A stretch of DNA of 64,000 nucleotides from Halococcus thailandensis JCM 13552 (GCF_000336715.1 NZ_AOMF01000146.1:39401-103400); one strand, 5' to 3'. Numbered from the stretch's first letter, positions 1 to 8,858 are shown. The notes: a model not told the origin generated them from the sequence alone. Program-made: numbers and translations.

Positions 1-1130
1 GTCCAGAGCTTCGCGTACTCCCGGTGGACCGCTCGGCGTTCGTCCTCGATGGCCCGGTAGAACCGCTCGAAATAGGCCCGCTCTTCCGAGGGAAGCGGAT
101 CGCCGATCCCTCCGGCCTTCGACTCCTGATCGAGCCGTCCCGAGACCACCATGCAGGTGTCCTGCTCGAAGCAGTAGTTGCAGGTCGCGTTGGCCTCGTA
201 GCCCGTCGGCACGGTTTTGTCGACGCCCATCGCGGCGAGTTCGTTGCGCTGTCTGAGGACGTACTCCAACAGCCCGTCGGACAGCGAGAAGTCCTTCGCC
301 GGTGAGAGATCGCCGTCGGCCTCGTTCCTGTCGAGGGCGGCGTTTTTCGTGTAGATCAGCGTCCCGGTGTCGGGTGGTTCACCCATCTCGTCGAGCAGGA
401 GTGCGTAACAGGCGACCTGCACCTTGTCCTGGAAGCGAGGTTCGCTGTTCGTGTTCTTGCCCGTCTTGAGTTCCACAGGAGAACCGCGGCGCACGGCGTC
501 GGCTCGTCCCTTCAGACCGTAGCGCTCGGAGAGCAGCGTCCGTTCGGATCGCCACTCGTCTCCACCATCGAGGGTGCCCTGTCGGAGCCAGCCGTCGATG
601 GCGCGAGCGTGGTCGGCCACGTCCGCCCTGACTTCGTCGGCGTCGCGGTCGAGCAGTCCGAGATCGAGCCCCGCCTCGGCGACGCGCTCGTCGATCGCCG
701 TCTCGACGTCGCCGCCGCGGAGCAGATCGGAGAAGACCTCGTGGACGATCGTCCCCTTGATCACCGGGTAGTTGAGCGGCACACCGGAGAGTTTGTTGAG
801 GTAGTGCATCCGGGGACACTGGACCCAGGATCGCACGTCGGTCACGTTCACGAGGTAGTCGGGTTCGACGACGATTCTGGAGTCGCCAGTCGTCGAATAC
901 TGGATCTCGCCCTGAAACTCCTCTTCTTCGACGTCGACGGCGAGCAGCTCCATGCCTTCCTCGGTGTACTCCGCCGTTTCGGTCCACTTGCCCCACAGCG
1001 TGAGTGTCACGGGGGCGGCCCGGCCGTCGTCGGGTCTGATAGTGAGCTCCACGAGATCACGCTCACCGTAGTCGGTGCTCACCGACGTTTTCTCGCCCAC
1101 CTCGACGAGCGGCCCCCGCAGTTCGGTCAC
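1..1130 (-). CDS. dna2: Dna2-like nuclease/helicase, N-terminal part (cut by window start)
   Basis: About 376 N-terminal residues read without a stop to the window edge. The start is taken as GTG at 1130; no ATG lies just upstream in frame. After an N-terminal OB-like region comes a Cas4/Dna2-type PD-(D/E)XK nuclease with an iron-sulfur cluster: Cys105 (QCPRMHYL), His130, Asp211 (GRADAV), the E-x-K pair Glu220/Lys222 (VELKTGK), the Q-x3-Y motif near 238-242, and the Cys317/Cys320/Cys326 triplet. In archaeal Dna2 an SF1 helicase follows this domain and would lie outside the window; that part is inferred. The likely role is processing of DNA flaps and ends in replication and repair. It is divergent from the hydrolase gene at 1288. 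A stand-alone Cas4-like nuclease is less likely because of the long N-terminal extension. Confidence 0.8.
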   Translation of the reverse strand, partial: MTELRGPLVEVGEKTSVSTDYGERDLVELTIRPDDGRAAPVTLTLWGKWTETAEYTEEGMELLAVDVEEEEFQGEIQYSTTGDSRIVVEPDYLVNVTDVRSWVQCPRMHYLNKLSGVPLNYPVIKGTIVHEVFSDLLRGGDVETAIDERVAEAGLDLGLLDRDADEVRADVADHARAIDGWLRQGTLDGGDEWRSERTLLSERYGLKGRADAVRRGSPVELKTGKNTNSEPRFQDKVQVACYALLLDEMGEPPDTGTLIYTKNAALDRNEADGDLSPAKDFSLSDGLLEYVLRQRNELAAMGVDKTVPTGYEANATCNYCFEQDTCMVVSGRLDQESKAGGIGDPLPSEERAYFERFYRAIEDERRAVHREYAKLW

Positions 1131-1287
1131 AGCGAATGGAGAACCGCCGTCGAAAAACGCTTGTCGGTCGTTTCGCCAGAGACGGGATCGATAGCGTTCA
1201 CGATCGGTGAGCGGGATAGGATGAGGAACGGGGCGGGTTGCACGCGCGTGGATCGACTTTAGGTATCGTCGCCTATGCGATTCGGTG

Positions 1288-2097
1288 ATGACGAAACCAG
1301 AGCTGTACGCGATGAACAGCGCCGACTGGGAGTACGAGTACAGCGCGATGATGCGCAACCAGAAACCGGGCGAGACCTACCCCTCGCTCACCCCGTTCTA
1401 CCTCGTCGATCACCCCGAGGGCACGGTGTTGATCGACACCGGCACCAGCTACGAACTGCTCGAAGATCCCGCCGACTACGGTCCCTACGGCGCGGGCTAC
1501 GTCGAGGAGTTCGCCGCCGACGAGATCGAGATGAGCGAGGACGGGAAAGCGGTGAACCGGCTCGCCGAAATCGGCTACGAGCCCGACGACATCGATATCG
1601 TGGTGATGACCCACCTGCATCTCGACCACACGGGCGACGTCCGCGAGTTCCCCGACAGCGAGTTCGTCGTCCAGCAGGACGAGCTCGAATACGCCTGGTG
1701 GCCCGCCGACCCCATTCAACGGAAGCTCTACGTCGAGGGCGATTTCGGCGTGTTCCAGTCGCCCGAGTACGACGTGACCGCCATCAGCGGCGAGTACGAC
1801 GTCTTCGGCGACGGCGTCGTCGAGTGCATCCCGACACCGGGACACTCGCCCGGCCACCAGGCGGTGAAGGTCGAACTCGAGGAGGCGGGCACCGTGATCC
1901 TGGCCGCCGACCTCGCCTTCACCCAGCGCGCTTACGAGGACGAACTCCAGCCGGCGTTCGCCTGGGACACCGAACACGCGATCCGCTCGAATCGGATGAT
2001 CCGCAACCTCGAACGGACGGAGGACGCCACGGTCCTCCTCGCGCACGATCGCGAGCACTTCGAGGAGTTCCCCGACCCGCCCGAAAGCCTCGTTTGA
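1288..2097 (+). CDS. Metallo-beta-lactamase fold hydrolase (N-acyl homoserine lactonase-like)
   Basis: This 269-residue soluble protein carries the zinc-binding motif THLHLDH (His109, His111, Asp113, His114), a further His in the PTPGHSPGH loop near 185-190, an Asp in AADLAF and a final AHDREH. This order is typical of the AHL-lactonase-like branch of the family. Known members open lactone rings or hydrolyse thioesters; the substrate here cannot be read from sequence, and quorum quenching is only a family label. I prefer ATG 1288 to the adjacent GTG at 1285. A TTTAGGT box at 1258-1264 stands 24-30 bases upstream, as in leaderless haloarchaeal genes. Confidence 0.85.
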   Translation: MTKPELYAMNSADWEYEYSAMMRNQKPGETYPSLTPFYLVDHPEGTVLIDTGTSYELLEDPADYGPYGAGYVEEFAADEIEMSEDGKAVNRLAEIGYEPDDIDIVVMTHLHLDHTGDVREFPDSEFVVQQDELEYAWWPADPIQRKLYVEGDFGVFQSPEYDVTAISGEYDVFGDGVVECIPTPGHSPGHQAVKVELEEAGTVILAADLAFTQRAYEDELQPAFAWDTEHAIRSNRMIRNLERTEDATVLLAHDREHFEEFPDPPESLV

Positions 2098-2217
2098 GGT
2101 GCCGAACCGCTCACTCCCTCTTTCTCTCCGGGCAACTCACGGAGAGCGTCATGAGTGCAGTCGGCACCAGCAGCGACGAACGGTAGGCCTATTTCACGCC
2201 GGCGAGTCGGCCCTCAC

Positions 2218-3399
2218 ATGCAGACAGTGCTCCTCGCGGCCGGCGAAGGCACACGGATGCGCCCGCTGACCGCCCACACGCCGAAGCCGATGCTGCCCGT
2301 GGCGGACCGCCCGCTCTGTGCGCACACCGCCGACGCGGCCATCGCGGCCGGCACGGACGAACTCATTCTGGTCGTCGGCTACGAGGCCGACGCCGTCCGC
2401 GAGTATTTCGGCGAGGAGTACCGCGGCGTTCCAGTGAAATACGCCACGCAGGACCAGCAGTTGGGGACGGCTCACGCCGTCCGCGCCGCGTACGAACACC
2501 TCGACGACGATTTCGCCGTCCTCTACGGTGACGATCTCTATGACCCAGCGAGTATTCAGGAACTGTTCGAGAACGCACCGGGCATCACCGCCTATCGCGC
2601 CGAGAACCCCTCCAACTACGGAGTGCTCGACACCGACGGCGAGCGAGTGGTTGGCGTCACCGAGAAGCCCGAGAACCCCGACACGGACCTCGTGAGCGCC
2701 GGAGCCTGTGTCTTGCCGGGCGAGGCTCGCGAGTGGCTCGACGTCGAACAGAGCGAGCGCGGCGAGTACGAACTCACGGACGTGCTCGATCGGGTGTTCG
2801 CCGAGTACGAGGTCTCCTACACCGAACTCGACCGCTGGATGGGCGTCGGCCGACCCTGGGAACTCCTCGAAGCCAACGAGTGGAAGCTCGCCGCCCTCGA
2901 CGGGCGCGTGGAGGGCGAGGTCGCAGAGCGCGCCGAACTCCGTGGGCCCGTCGTGGTGGAAGAAGGTGCACACATCGAGCCCGGCGTGGTCGTCGAGGGT
3001 CCGGCCCTGATCCGCTCGGGCGCACACGTCGGGCCGAACGCCTACGTCCGCGGCGCGACGCTGCTCGGCGAGGAAGTCCGCGTGGGCAACGGTGTCGAGA
3101 TCAAAAACAGCGTGGTGATGGCCGGGACGCACGTTCCCCACCTCTCGTACGTCGGCGACAGCGTGCTCGGGCGCGAGGTGAACTTCGGAGCGAACACGAC
3201 GGTCGCCAACCTCCGTCACGACGATTCGCCTGTCAAGCAAACCGTGAAGGGCGAGCGCGTCTCGACAGGGCGGCGGAAGTACGGCGTCGTCGTCGGCGAC
3301 GGGACGAAAACCGGAGTCCATACCACCCTCTATCCGGGCGTCGTGCTCGATGCGGGCACGCGGACGGAGCCGGACGAGACGGTCGCTCGCGACAGGTAG
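2218..3399 (+). CDS. glmU: Bifunctional sugar-1-phosphate nucleotidylyltransferase/acetyltransferase (GlmU-like)
   Basis: The protein has 393 residues. Its N-terminal Rossmann-like nucleotidyltransferase begins with LAAGEGTRMRPLT (residues about 5-17) and has the GDDLY metal-binding loop near residue 100. A left-handed beta-helix (hexapeptide repeats such as IEPGVVVEG and ALIRSGAHVGPNAYVRG) runs from about residue 225 to the end. The layout matches archaeal enzymes that make UDP-GlcNAc or dTDP-glucose-type sugars, so it probably supplies activated sugars for surface glycans. The acceptor sugar is not certain, and a glucose-1-phosphate thymidylyltransferase role is possible. The start at ATG 2218 places the LAAGEGT loop near the N terminus, as is usual. 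Confidence 0.85.
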   Translation: MQTVLLAAGEGTRMRPLTAHTPKPMLPVADRPLCAHTADAAIAAGTDELILVVGYEADAVREYFGEEYRGVPVKYATQDQQLGTAHAVRAAYEHLDDDFAVLYGDDLYDPASIQELFENAPGITAYRAENPSNYGVLDTDGERVVGVTEKPENPDTDLVSAGACVLPGEAREWLDVEQSERGEYELTDVLDRVFAEYEVSYTELDRWMGVGRPWELLEANEWKLAALDGRVEGEVAERAELRGPVVVEEGAHIEPGVVVEGPALIRSGAHVGPNAYVRGATLLGEEVRVGNGVEIKNSVVMAGTHVPHLSYVGDSVLGREVNFGANTTVANLRHDDSPVKQTVKGERVSTGRRKYGVVVGDGTKTGVHTTLYPGVVLDAGTRTEPDETVARDR

Positions 3400-3404
3400 T
3401 CGGC

Positions 3405-3413
3405 TATTTATAT
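3405..3413 (+). promoter_or_regulatory. TATA box of the small zinc protein gene
   Basis: TATTTATAT stands 22-30 bases before the ATG at 3435, the spacing of a leaderless haloarchaeal promoter. Confidence 0.6.
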
Positions 3414-3434
3414 CGTGAGACGTGAACACGGATC

Positions 3435-3614
3435 ATGAACGATCCGACGTCCGCGGTCGGCGAGGCAACCGAGGAGAGCGCGCCGACGTGTGCGAGCTGC
3501 GGCGACCAGATCGTCGACGAACCGGCCCATCGCGTGCTGACGAGCGTCGAAAACGAGCGAGTGAGCGCCGAGCATTTCTGTGACGAGGACTGCCGCGCCG
3601 CGTTCGTGGAGTGA
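3435..3614 (+). CDS. Small two-CxxC-type zinc-finger protein
   Basis: The protein is 59 residues and acidic. Cys19 and Cys22 (CASC) are paired with Cys49 and Cys53 (FCDEDC), a treble-clef or TRASH-like zinc knuckle common in short haloarchaeal proteins (DUF7576-like). The start is set by a strong TATA box at 3405-3413. The gene ends three bases before the convergent Rieske gene. Function is unknown; a nucleic-acid or protein-binding regulatory role is only a guess from the fold. Confidence 0.75.
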   Translation: MNDPTSAVGEATEESAPTCASCGDQIVDEPAHRVLTSVENERVSAEHFCDEDCRAAFVE

Positions 3615-3617
3615 AGG

Positions 3618-4040
3618 TCAGAACTCGACGTTCGAGGTCGAGGTGAGATCCACGTCGTCGTCCTCTTTCGGTCCGGTGGCGACGAACTCGTAGCGTTCGT
3701 CGGCGAGTCGCACGGAACCGTTCTCGACCGAGACGGCGACGTCGGCGAGGCGTGCGCCCTCGCAGGGGCCGAACGTGCAGTAGCCGGTGTCGGCCTCGAA
3801 CATCGCGCCGTGGTTCGTACAGACGATCTCGCCGTTCCGGCACTCCGCACCCGACCCCTTGTCGAGGCCGATGTGGGTGAAGTGCATACAGTGGTTCAGC
3901 CACGCTTCGATGCCGTCGTCGGTGTCGACGAGGACGGCTTCGTGGGTTTCACCATTATCGCGTTCGCGGATCCTGAACAGCGCCGTCGTGTCGGCAGGAA
4001 CGTCGTCGATCGGCATGATCGTGCCGTCAGCGGATGCCAT
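3618..4040 (-). CDS. Rieske [2Fe-2S] domain protein
   Basis: This 140-residue soluble protein has the two Rieske cluster motifs: CMHFTH near residue 50 and CTNHGAMF near residue 73, followed by CTFGPCEGARL. It lacks a membrane anchor and any catalytic oxygenase domain, so it resembles stand-alone ferredoxin-like Rieske proteins that feed electrons to an oxygenase or reductase. The start is taken as ATG 4040 rather than the preceding GTG 4043. It lies downstream of the MDR oxidoreductase gene in the same direction (60-base gap). They may be co-transcribed, but no partner oxygenase is seen nearby. Confidence 0.85.
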   Translation of the reverse strand: MASADGTIMPIDDVPADTTALFRIRERDNGETHEAVLVDTDDGIEAWLNHCMHFTHIGLDKGSGAECRNGEIVCTNHGAMFEADTGYCTFGPCEGARLADVAVSVENGSVRLADERYEFVATGPKEDDDVDLTSTSNVEF

Positions 4041-4099
4041 CACTTTGAGTTGGCGGTCGACCGGGGTAGGCCCGTCGTTTGCGAGCGAAGGCGGCCGGA

Positions 4100-5122
4100 C
4101 TACTCGTTCGACTCGGCGACGTTCACGACCTGTTTACCGATGTTGTCGCCCTCGAACAGCCCGAGGAAGGCGTCGGGTGCATTCTCGAAACCATCGACGA
4201 TCGACTCGCGATGGACGAGATCGCCGTTTTCCACCCACTCCTGGAGGCGCGCGTTGGCCTGCTCGAAACGGGCCACGTAGTCGCCGACGAGCAGTCCCTG
4301 GACACGGGCGCGCGAGGGGATGAGCATCGGGAGCTTCCGGGGACCGGTCGCGACGCCCTCGTCGTTGTACGTGGCGATCTGCCCGCAGACCGCGACCCGT
4401 GCGTCGACGTTGAGCTGCGTGAAGACGGCATCCGAGATTGGCCCGCCGACGTTGTCGAAGTAGCCGTCGACGCCCTCGGGTGCTGCCTCGTCGAGCGCCG
4501 CGCGGTAGTCGTCGGTCTGCTTGTAGTTGATACCAGCGTCGAAGCCGAGATCGTCTTCGAGGTAGGCGACCTTCTCGTCGCTGCCCGCGAAGCCGACGAC
4601 GCGCGCACCGGCGAAGGATGCCAACTGGCCCACTGTCGAGCCGACCGCGCCGGCCGCTCCCGAGACGGCCACCGTGTCGCCCGGTGTCGGTTCGACTACC
4701 TCGCGCGTGCCGAAGTAGGCAGTTCGACCGGGCATTCCCAGCACGCCGAGATACGATTCGAGCGGGGCGTTTTCGCTCGGCTCGACGGGTGCGAGATCGT
4801 CGCCGTCGAGGGTCGCGTACTCGCTCCAGAAGCCGTTGCCGAAGACGAACTCGCCAGCCTGCCAGTCGTCGTGTTCGGAGTCGACGACCTCGCCGACGAC
4901 GTGGCCGGCCATCGGTTCGCCCACGTCCCACGGGTCGGCGTACGATTCGCGGTCGCGCATCCGTCCGCGCATGTACGGGTCGACCGAGAGGAAGAGCGTG
5001 CGGACGAGCACTTCGCCGTGTTTCGGCTCCGGAATCTCGGTTTCCTCCAGTTCGAAAGTGTCGCGATCGGGCTTGCCCTCTGGCCGTTTGCCGAGAACGA
5101 ACTGTCGATTGGTCTGGCTCAC
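4100..5122 (-). CDS. NADP-dependent medium-chain dehydrogenase/reductase (curA/leukotriene B4 dehydrogenase-like)
   Basis: The protein has 340 residues. The N-terminal SVDPYMRGRM motif (residues about 47-56) is the hallmark of the zinc-free prostaglandin reductase/curcumin reductase branch of the MDR family. A Rossmann fold follows with GAAGAVGS near residue 155, and YFDNVGG lies near residue 225. The family reduces activated C=C bonds of alpha,beta-unsaturated ketones or aldehydes with NADPH. The start is GTG 5122; no better in-frame start lies close by. It is divergent from the zinc alcohol dehydrogenase at 5239, so the two dehydrogenases share a control region. Confidence 0.88.
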   Translation of the reverse strand: MSQTNRQFVLGKRPEGKPDRDTFELEETEIPEPKHGEVLVRTLFLSVDPYMRGRMRDRESYADPWDVGEPMAGHVVGEVVDSEHDDWQAGEFVFGNGFWSEYATLDGDDLAPVEPSENAPLESYLGVLGMPGRTAYFGTREVVEPTPGDTVAVSGAAGAVGSTVGQLASFAGARVVGFAGSDEKVAYLEDDLGFDAGINYKQTDDYRAALDEAAPEGVDGYFDNVGGPISDAVFTQLNVDARVAVCGQIATYNDEGVATGPRKLPMLIPSRARVQGLLVGDYVARFEQANARLQEWVENGDLVHRESIVDGFENAPDAFLGLFEGDNIGKQVVNVAESNE

Positions 5123-5238
5123 GCGGGGTTAGTACGATCGACCGGCGGAGGAGCGTTCCGGTTCGCACAGCCATCGATATGCGTTAATAATTACAAAAGA
5201 TTGAAGCACATCTCGGCTGCATGTGTTTTTGGATCACA
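5123..5238. promoter_or_regulatory. Divergent promoter region between two dehydrogenase genes
   Basis: This 116-base spacer holds a markedly AT-rich stretch, 5182-5200, with a TTAATAAT box that could serve the plus-strand gene. Initiation about 26 bases later would leave a short leader. I see no clear operator palindrome. Confidence 0.4.
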
Positions 5239-6399
5239 ATGTCAATGGAAGCAGTCGTCTATCAGGGCGAACACGAGGTGGCCGTCGAGGAGGTCGACGA
5301 GCCAGAAATCGAACACCCGAACGACGTGGTGATCGACATCACGACGTCGTGCATCTGTGGCTCGGATCTCCACATGTACGAGGGGCGGACCGCGGCCGAC
5401 GAAGGGATGGTCTTCGGTCACGAGAACATGGGGATCGTCGACGAGATTGGCGACGGCGTCGATACGCTCGAAGAGGGTGATCGGATCGTCCTCCCGTTCA
5501 ACGTCGCCTGTGGGTTCTGTGAGAACTGCGAGAACGGTAAAACTGGGTTCTGCACCAACGTCAACCCCGGCTTCGCCGGCGGTGCCTACGGCTACGTCGC
5601 GATGGGCCCGTACAAAGGTGGGCAAGCCGAGAAGCTCCGCGTACCCTACGCGGACTTCAACGCGCTCAAACTCCCCGAGGAGGGCAACGAGGACTCGTTC
5701 GCGCTACTGGCCGATATCTTCCCGACCGGGTGGCACGGCACGCGACTGGCCGATCTCCAGCCGGGCGAGTCGATCGCGATCTACGGCGCTGGCCCCGTCG
5801 GACTGATGGCGGCCTACAGCGCGAAGATCCAGGGCGCATCGGAGATCTACTCCGTCGATCGCGTGCCGAGCCGACTCGATCTCGCTGAAGAACACTGCGC
5901 GGCGACGCCGATCAACTTCGAGGAGGGCGACCCCGTCGAACAGATCAAAGACATCCACGGCAGCGGCGTCGACAAGGGTGTCGATGCAGTCGGCTATCAG
6001 GCCGTCGACCCCGACAAGGAGGCCGACGACGCCTACGACCCGGCACGGGAAAGTCCCGCGAACGTGCTCAACAACCTCATCAGAACCGTGCGCCCGACCG
6101 GCCAGCTCGGTATCGTCGGGCTGTACGTCCCCGACGATCCCGGCGCACCCGACGAGATGGCCGCCGAAGGGCGACTGGGCATCGACTTCGGGCTGCTGTT
6201 CGAGAAGGGCCAGAAGCTCGGCACCGGCCAGTGCGACGTCAAATCCTACAACCGCCAGCTCCGCGATCTCATCATCGAGGATCGTGCCGACCCGAGCTTC
6301 CTCGTCTCGCACCGTGTGGGTCTCGACGAGGCCCCCGAGATGTACGAGCGCTTCGACAACCGCGAGGAAGGCGTCACGAAGGTTCTGCTCGAACCCTAA
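5239..6399 (+). CDS. fdhA: Zinc-dependent alcohol/formaldehyde dehydrogenase, glutathione-independent type
   Basis: The protein has about 386 residues. Catalytic zinc ligands are Cys40 (CICGSDLH) and His61 (FGHENMG). Four structural-zinc cysteines, 91, 94, 97 and 105, lie in the CGFCENC...FC loop. A GAGPVGLMAA Rossmann motif near residue 180 binds NAD. The PGFAGGAYGYVAMGPYKGGQAE segment (read in parts) is typical of the Pseudomonas putida FdhA-like subfamily, which oxidises formaldehyde or related alcohols without glutathione. ATG 5239 was chosen; ATG 5221 would add six unusual residues, and ATG 5245 is also possible. The substrate in this organism is inferred only from the family. Confidence 0.85.
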   Translation: MSMEAVVYQGEHEVAVEEVDEPEIEHPNDVVIDITTSCICGSDLHMYEGRTAADEGMVFGHENMGIVDEIGDGVDTLEEGDRIVLPFNVACGFCENCENGKTGFCTNVNPGFAGGAYGYVAMGPYKGGQAEKLRVPYADFNALKLPEEGNEDSFALLADIFPTGWHGTRLADLQPGESIAIYGAGPVGLMAAYSAKIQGASEIYSVDRVPSRLDLAEEHCAATPINFEEGDPVEQIKDIHGSGVDKGVDAVGYQAVDPDKEADDAYDPARESPANVLNNLIRTVRPTGQLGIVGLYVPDDPGAPDEMAAEGRLGIDFGLLFEKGQKLGTGQCDVKSYNRQLRDLIIEDRADPSFLVSHRVGLDEAPEMYERFDNREEGVTKVLLEP

Positions 6400-6495
6400 C
6401 TCCCCGATCATCGATTTTTGCGCGCCCCGCAACACTCGTAGCGACCAGTGATTGCAGGGAAGAGGGAAGGGACGACTCGCGCCCGCACAAACGTT

Positions 6496-6687
6496 ATGTC
6501 CCACGACTGGGTAGTCGTGGTATCGACACCCATGTGCATCTACTGTAGCTACGACATGGAGGGCTGGGGCAAACTGCTCGACTACGACGACACTTATCAG
6601 GAGATCGTCCGTGATGATGAAACGACGGACTCGAACTACGGCTTCCACGAGTCGTGGGACGAACTCCGCGAGCAGGTCTCGCCGTAG
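6496..6687 (+). CDS. Small uncharacterised CxxC protein
   Basis: The product is 63 residues with one CIYC motif (residues 14-17) and an aromatic, acidic C-terminal half; I do not recognise a family. ATG 6496 and ATG 6532 (just before CIYC) are both possible. Between them lies a perfect 8-base inverted repeat, CCACGACT/AGTCGTGG with a 4-base loop (6499-6518), so the later start would leave the palindrome in the control region. It ends one base before the convergent CobW gene. It is kept as a gene because its codon use and acidic composition resemble its neighbours. Confidence 0.5.
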   Translation: MSHDWVVVVSTPMCIYCSYDMEGWGKLLDYDDTYQEIVRDDETTDSNYGFHESWDELREQVSP

Positions 6688-6688
6688 C

Positions 6689-7798
6689 TCAGTTCGTCGG
6701 GAACGGGTCGTCGAACGCACGGTTCTCCGGGTCGTCGTCGATCAGACAGTCGTCCAGATCGGCGACGATCCCCGCCTCGTCCATCCCGCTGCCGATGAAC
6801 ACGAGTCGGGTGCGGCGGTCGTCATCGTCGCTCCACTGTCCGATCGGGCCGGCCTGCACCGACGGCCCCGCCCGATTGAGCCCCATCACGTCGTCGCGCC
6901 CGGCGAGTCGGAAGACACCTTTCGCCCGGATCACCGACTCGGTCCACGAATCGAGCCACTCGTCGAGTCGTTCGGGATGGAACGGCCGTTCTGCGGTGTA
7001 GATAAACGACGAGACGCCGTGGGCCGCGGCCGCCGGCCGATCGTGGTCGTGACCATCGCCCGCCAGTGCCTGCTTCCAGCCGGCCGAGCGCGTGACGGCC
7101 GCGAAATCGAATCGGTCCGTATCGAGCACGAGTTCCGGATCGACGTCGGCACGCGTCGTCCGAACGATCTCGGCGCGGGACTGGAGCGTGTGGAGCGTCG
7201 CCTCGATCTCGTCGAGTTGCTCGTCGGGCACCATGTCGCATTTGTTGAGCAAGAGGACGTCACAGAACTCGATACCCTCCATCAGGACGTCCGTGAGTGG
7301 TCGATCCATGTCGGAGTCGGCTCCCGCGGGCAGCGACGCGCCGGCGTCGAACTCCTTCCAGAAGCCGTACGCGTCGATCACCGACACCATCGTGTCGAGG
7401 CGATAGTGGTCGGTCGGATCGATATCGCTCTCGTCGGAGCCCTCCAGAAACGTCCGCGCGACGGGCACCGGCTCGCTGATACCTGACGATTCGACCACCA
7501 GAACGTCGAAGGTACGGGTTTCGGCGAGTCGCGCGGCCTCGGTGAGCAGGTCGTCCTGGAGCCGACAGCAGATGCAGCCGTTCGAAAGATCGACGATGCC
7601 CGGATCGTCGGCATCGTCCGAGCGCGCGAGCAGTTCGGCATCGACGTTCATCTCGCCCATGTCGTTGACGATGACCGCGATCTCGCGACCGCCGGGAGAG
7701 GCCAGCAATCGGTTGAGCAGCGTCGTCTTCCCCGCACCGAGCGGGCCGCTCACGACCGTTACGGGGATCGATTCCGACGCCGTGATGTTCGTCATCAT
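6689..7798 (-). CDS. CobW/COG0523-family metal-chaperone GTPase
   Basis: The protein has 369 residues. The Walker A loop GPLGAGKT is at residues 18-25, and the diagnostic GCICC metal motif is at residues 74-78. Further on are VVESSG (Walker B/switch) and the NKCD guanine-specificity motif. A C-terminal CobW_C domain has HPERL. Family members deliver zinc, cobalt or other metals to target enzymes using GTP; the metal is not readable here. An internal GHDHDRP stretch near residue 270 may help bind metal. Two ATG codons (7798, 7795) start the frame. Confidence 0.88.
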   Translation of the reverse strand: MMTNITASESIPVTVVSGPLGAGKTTLLNRLLASPGGREIAVIVNDMGEMNVDAELLARSDDADDPGIVDLSNGCICCRLQDDLLTEAARLAETRTFDVLVVESSGISEPVPVARTFLEGSDESDIDPTDHYRLDTMVSVIDAYGFWKEFDAGASLPAGADSDMDRPLTDVLMEGIEFCDVLLLNKCDMVPDEQLDEIEATLHTLQSRAEIVRTTRADVDPELVLDTDRFDFAAVTRSAGWKQALAGDGHDHDRPAAAAHGVSSFIYTAERPFHPERLDEWLDSWTESVIRAKGVFRLAGRDDVMGLNRAGPSVQAGPIGQWSDDDDRRTRLVFIGSGMDEAGIVADLDDCLIDDDPENRAFDDPFPTN

Positions 7799-7859
7799 TC
7801 GTCCTACGGGGCGGAGCTACTACACTCTTACAGCCAGCGCACTGTCGCTGCCTCAGTTC

Positions 7860-8600
7860 CTACCACTCCATGCCGCCGTTGACCGCGAGGATCTGGCCGG
7901 TCATGTATTCGGAATCCTCGCAGGCGATGAACCGGATGATGCCGGCGATGTCCTCGACACTGGCGAAACGATCGAGCGGAATGCGCTGACGGATTTTCTC
8001 CTTCACGTCGTCGGGAACGTCGTCCAGCATGTCGGTCTCGACGAACCCCGGCGCGACGCAGTTCGCGGTCGATCCCGAACTGGCGAGTTCGAGCGCGATG
8101 GTGCGCGTGAAGCCGAACAGCCCGCTCTTGGTCGCGGCGTAGTTCGCCTGGCCGTAGTTGCCCTGCTGGGCGACGACGCTCGAAACGTTGATCAGCCGCC
8201 CGTGCTCGGCGTCGCCGATGTCCTCGAAGAAGGCGTTCGTACAGTTGAACACGCCACCCAGGTTCACGTCCACGACGCGCTGCCAGTCCTCGCGGCTCAT
8301 GTTCGCGAACGTCCGATCGACGGTGATGCCGGCGTTGTTCACGAGCACGTCGATCGGGCCGAACAGCTCGTGGACCCGATCACGGAGAGCGTCGACTTCG
8401 TCCGGTTCGGCGACGTCGGCCTGGAGCGGAACGGCGGTTCCACCCTCGTCCTTGATGGCCTCTGCCGTCTCGTGGGCGGCAGCCTCCGACGATCGGTAGT
8501 TCACGACGACGGTCGCACCGTTGCGACCGAGCTCCTCGGCGATTCCCCGTCCGATTCCCCGCGATCCACCCGTCACGACGCACGTTTGCTTCGAGTTCAT
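7860..8600 (-). CDS. phaB: Beta-ketoacyl-CoA/acetoacetyl-CoA reductase (PhaB-like SDR)
   Basis: The protein has 246 residues. It is a classical short-chain dehydrogenase: cofactor loop TGGSRGIGRG (10-19), NNAG (88-91), and the catalytic Ser141, Tyr154 and Lys158 (YAATK). Together with VNYRSS after strand 2, this fits NADPH-dependent 3-oxoacyl reductases such as haloarchaeal PhaB, which makes (R)-3-hydroxyacyl-CoA for polyhydroxyalkanoate. No phaEC genes are in the window, so a fatty-acid or other 3-oxoacyl substrate remains possible. ATG 8600 was chosen because upstream codons in frame encode an Arg-rich stretch unlike the family. Confidence 0.85.
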   Translation of the reverse strand: MNSKQTCVVTGGSRGIGRGIAEELGRNGATVVVNYRSSEAAAHETAEAIKDEGGTAVPLQADVAEPDEVDALRDRVHELFGPIDVLVNNAGITVDRTFANMSREDWQRVVDVNLGGVFNCTNAFFEDIGDAEHGRLINVSSVVAQQGNYGQANYAATKSGLFGFTRTIALELASSGSTANCVAPGFVETDMLDDVPDDVKEKIRQRIPLDRFASVEDIAGIIRFIACEDSEYMTGQILAVNGGMEW

Positions 8601-8773
8601 TGTGGCGTTGCGAGCGTCGGAGGTCACTCGCCGTTCCGACCGTCTCCACACGACGTCACCCCCGTGCCCTCACCGTCGACCACGACACGGGATCGAAAAG
8701 TCACACTCCCTGATAGCAACGGGGGGTTCATACCGTTCGGCCCGCGCTACGCTCGGGTTCGTACAGGCTGCGA

Positions 8774-8847
8774 AGCCAGGGGTGGGATTTGAACCCACGA
8801 ATTCTCGATTACAAATCGAGTGCTTGCACCACCCAAGCTCCCCTGGC
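8774..8847 (-). tRNA. tRNA-Thr (anticodon TGT)
   Basis: It folds as a full cloverleaf on the minus strand. Acceptor GCCAGGG/CCCTGGC, D-stem GCTT/AAGC, anticodon stem CTCGA/TCGAG around loop TTTGTAA, and T-arm GTGGG-TTCAAAT-CCCAC. No intron and no encoded CCA are seen. Confidence 0.95.
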
Positions 8848-8858
8848 GCACTCGTGGG

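Noticed and set aside
379..996. A 205-codon Arg-rich frame on the minus strand at the left edge
   Set aside because: It is out of frame with the Dna2-like protein, whose nuclease motifs are complete in another frame of the same strand.
1..1130. A stand-alone Cas4 protein
   Set aside because: A long N-terminal domain before the nuclease and absence of cas neighbours fit the Dna2 nuclease-helicase better.
4079..5332. A 417-codon plus-strand frame across the MDR reductase
   Set aside because: It is antisense to a gene with clear PYMRGRM and Rossmann motifs.
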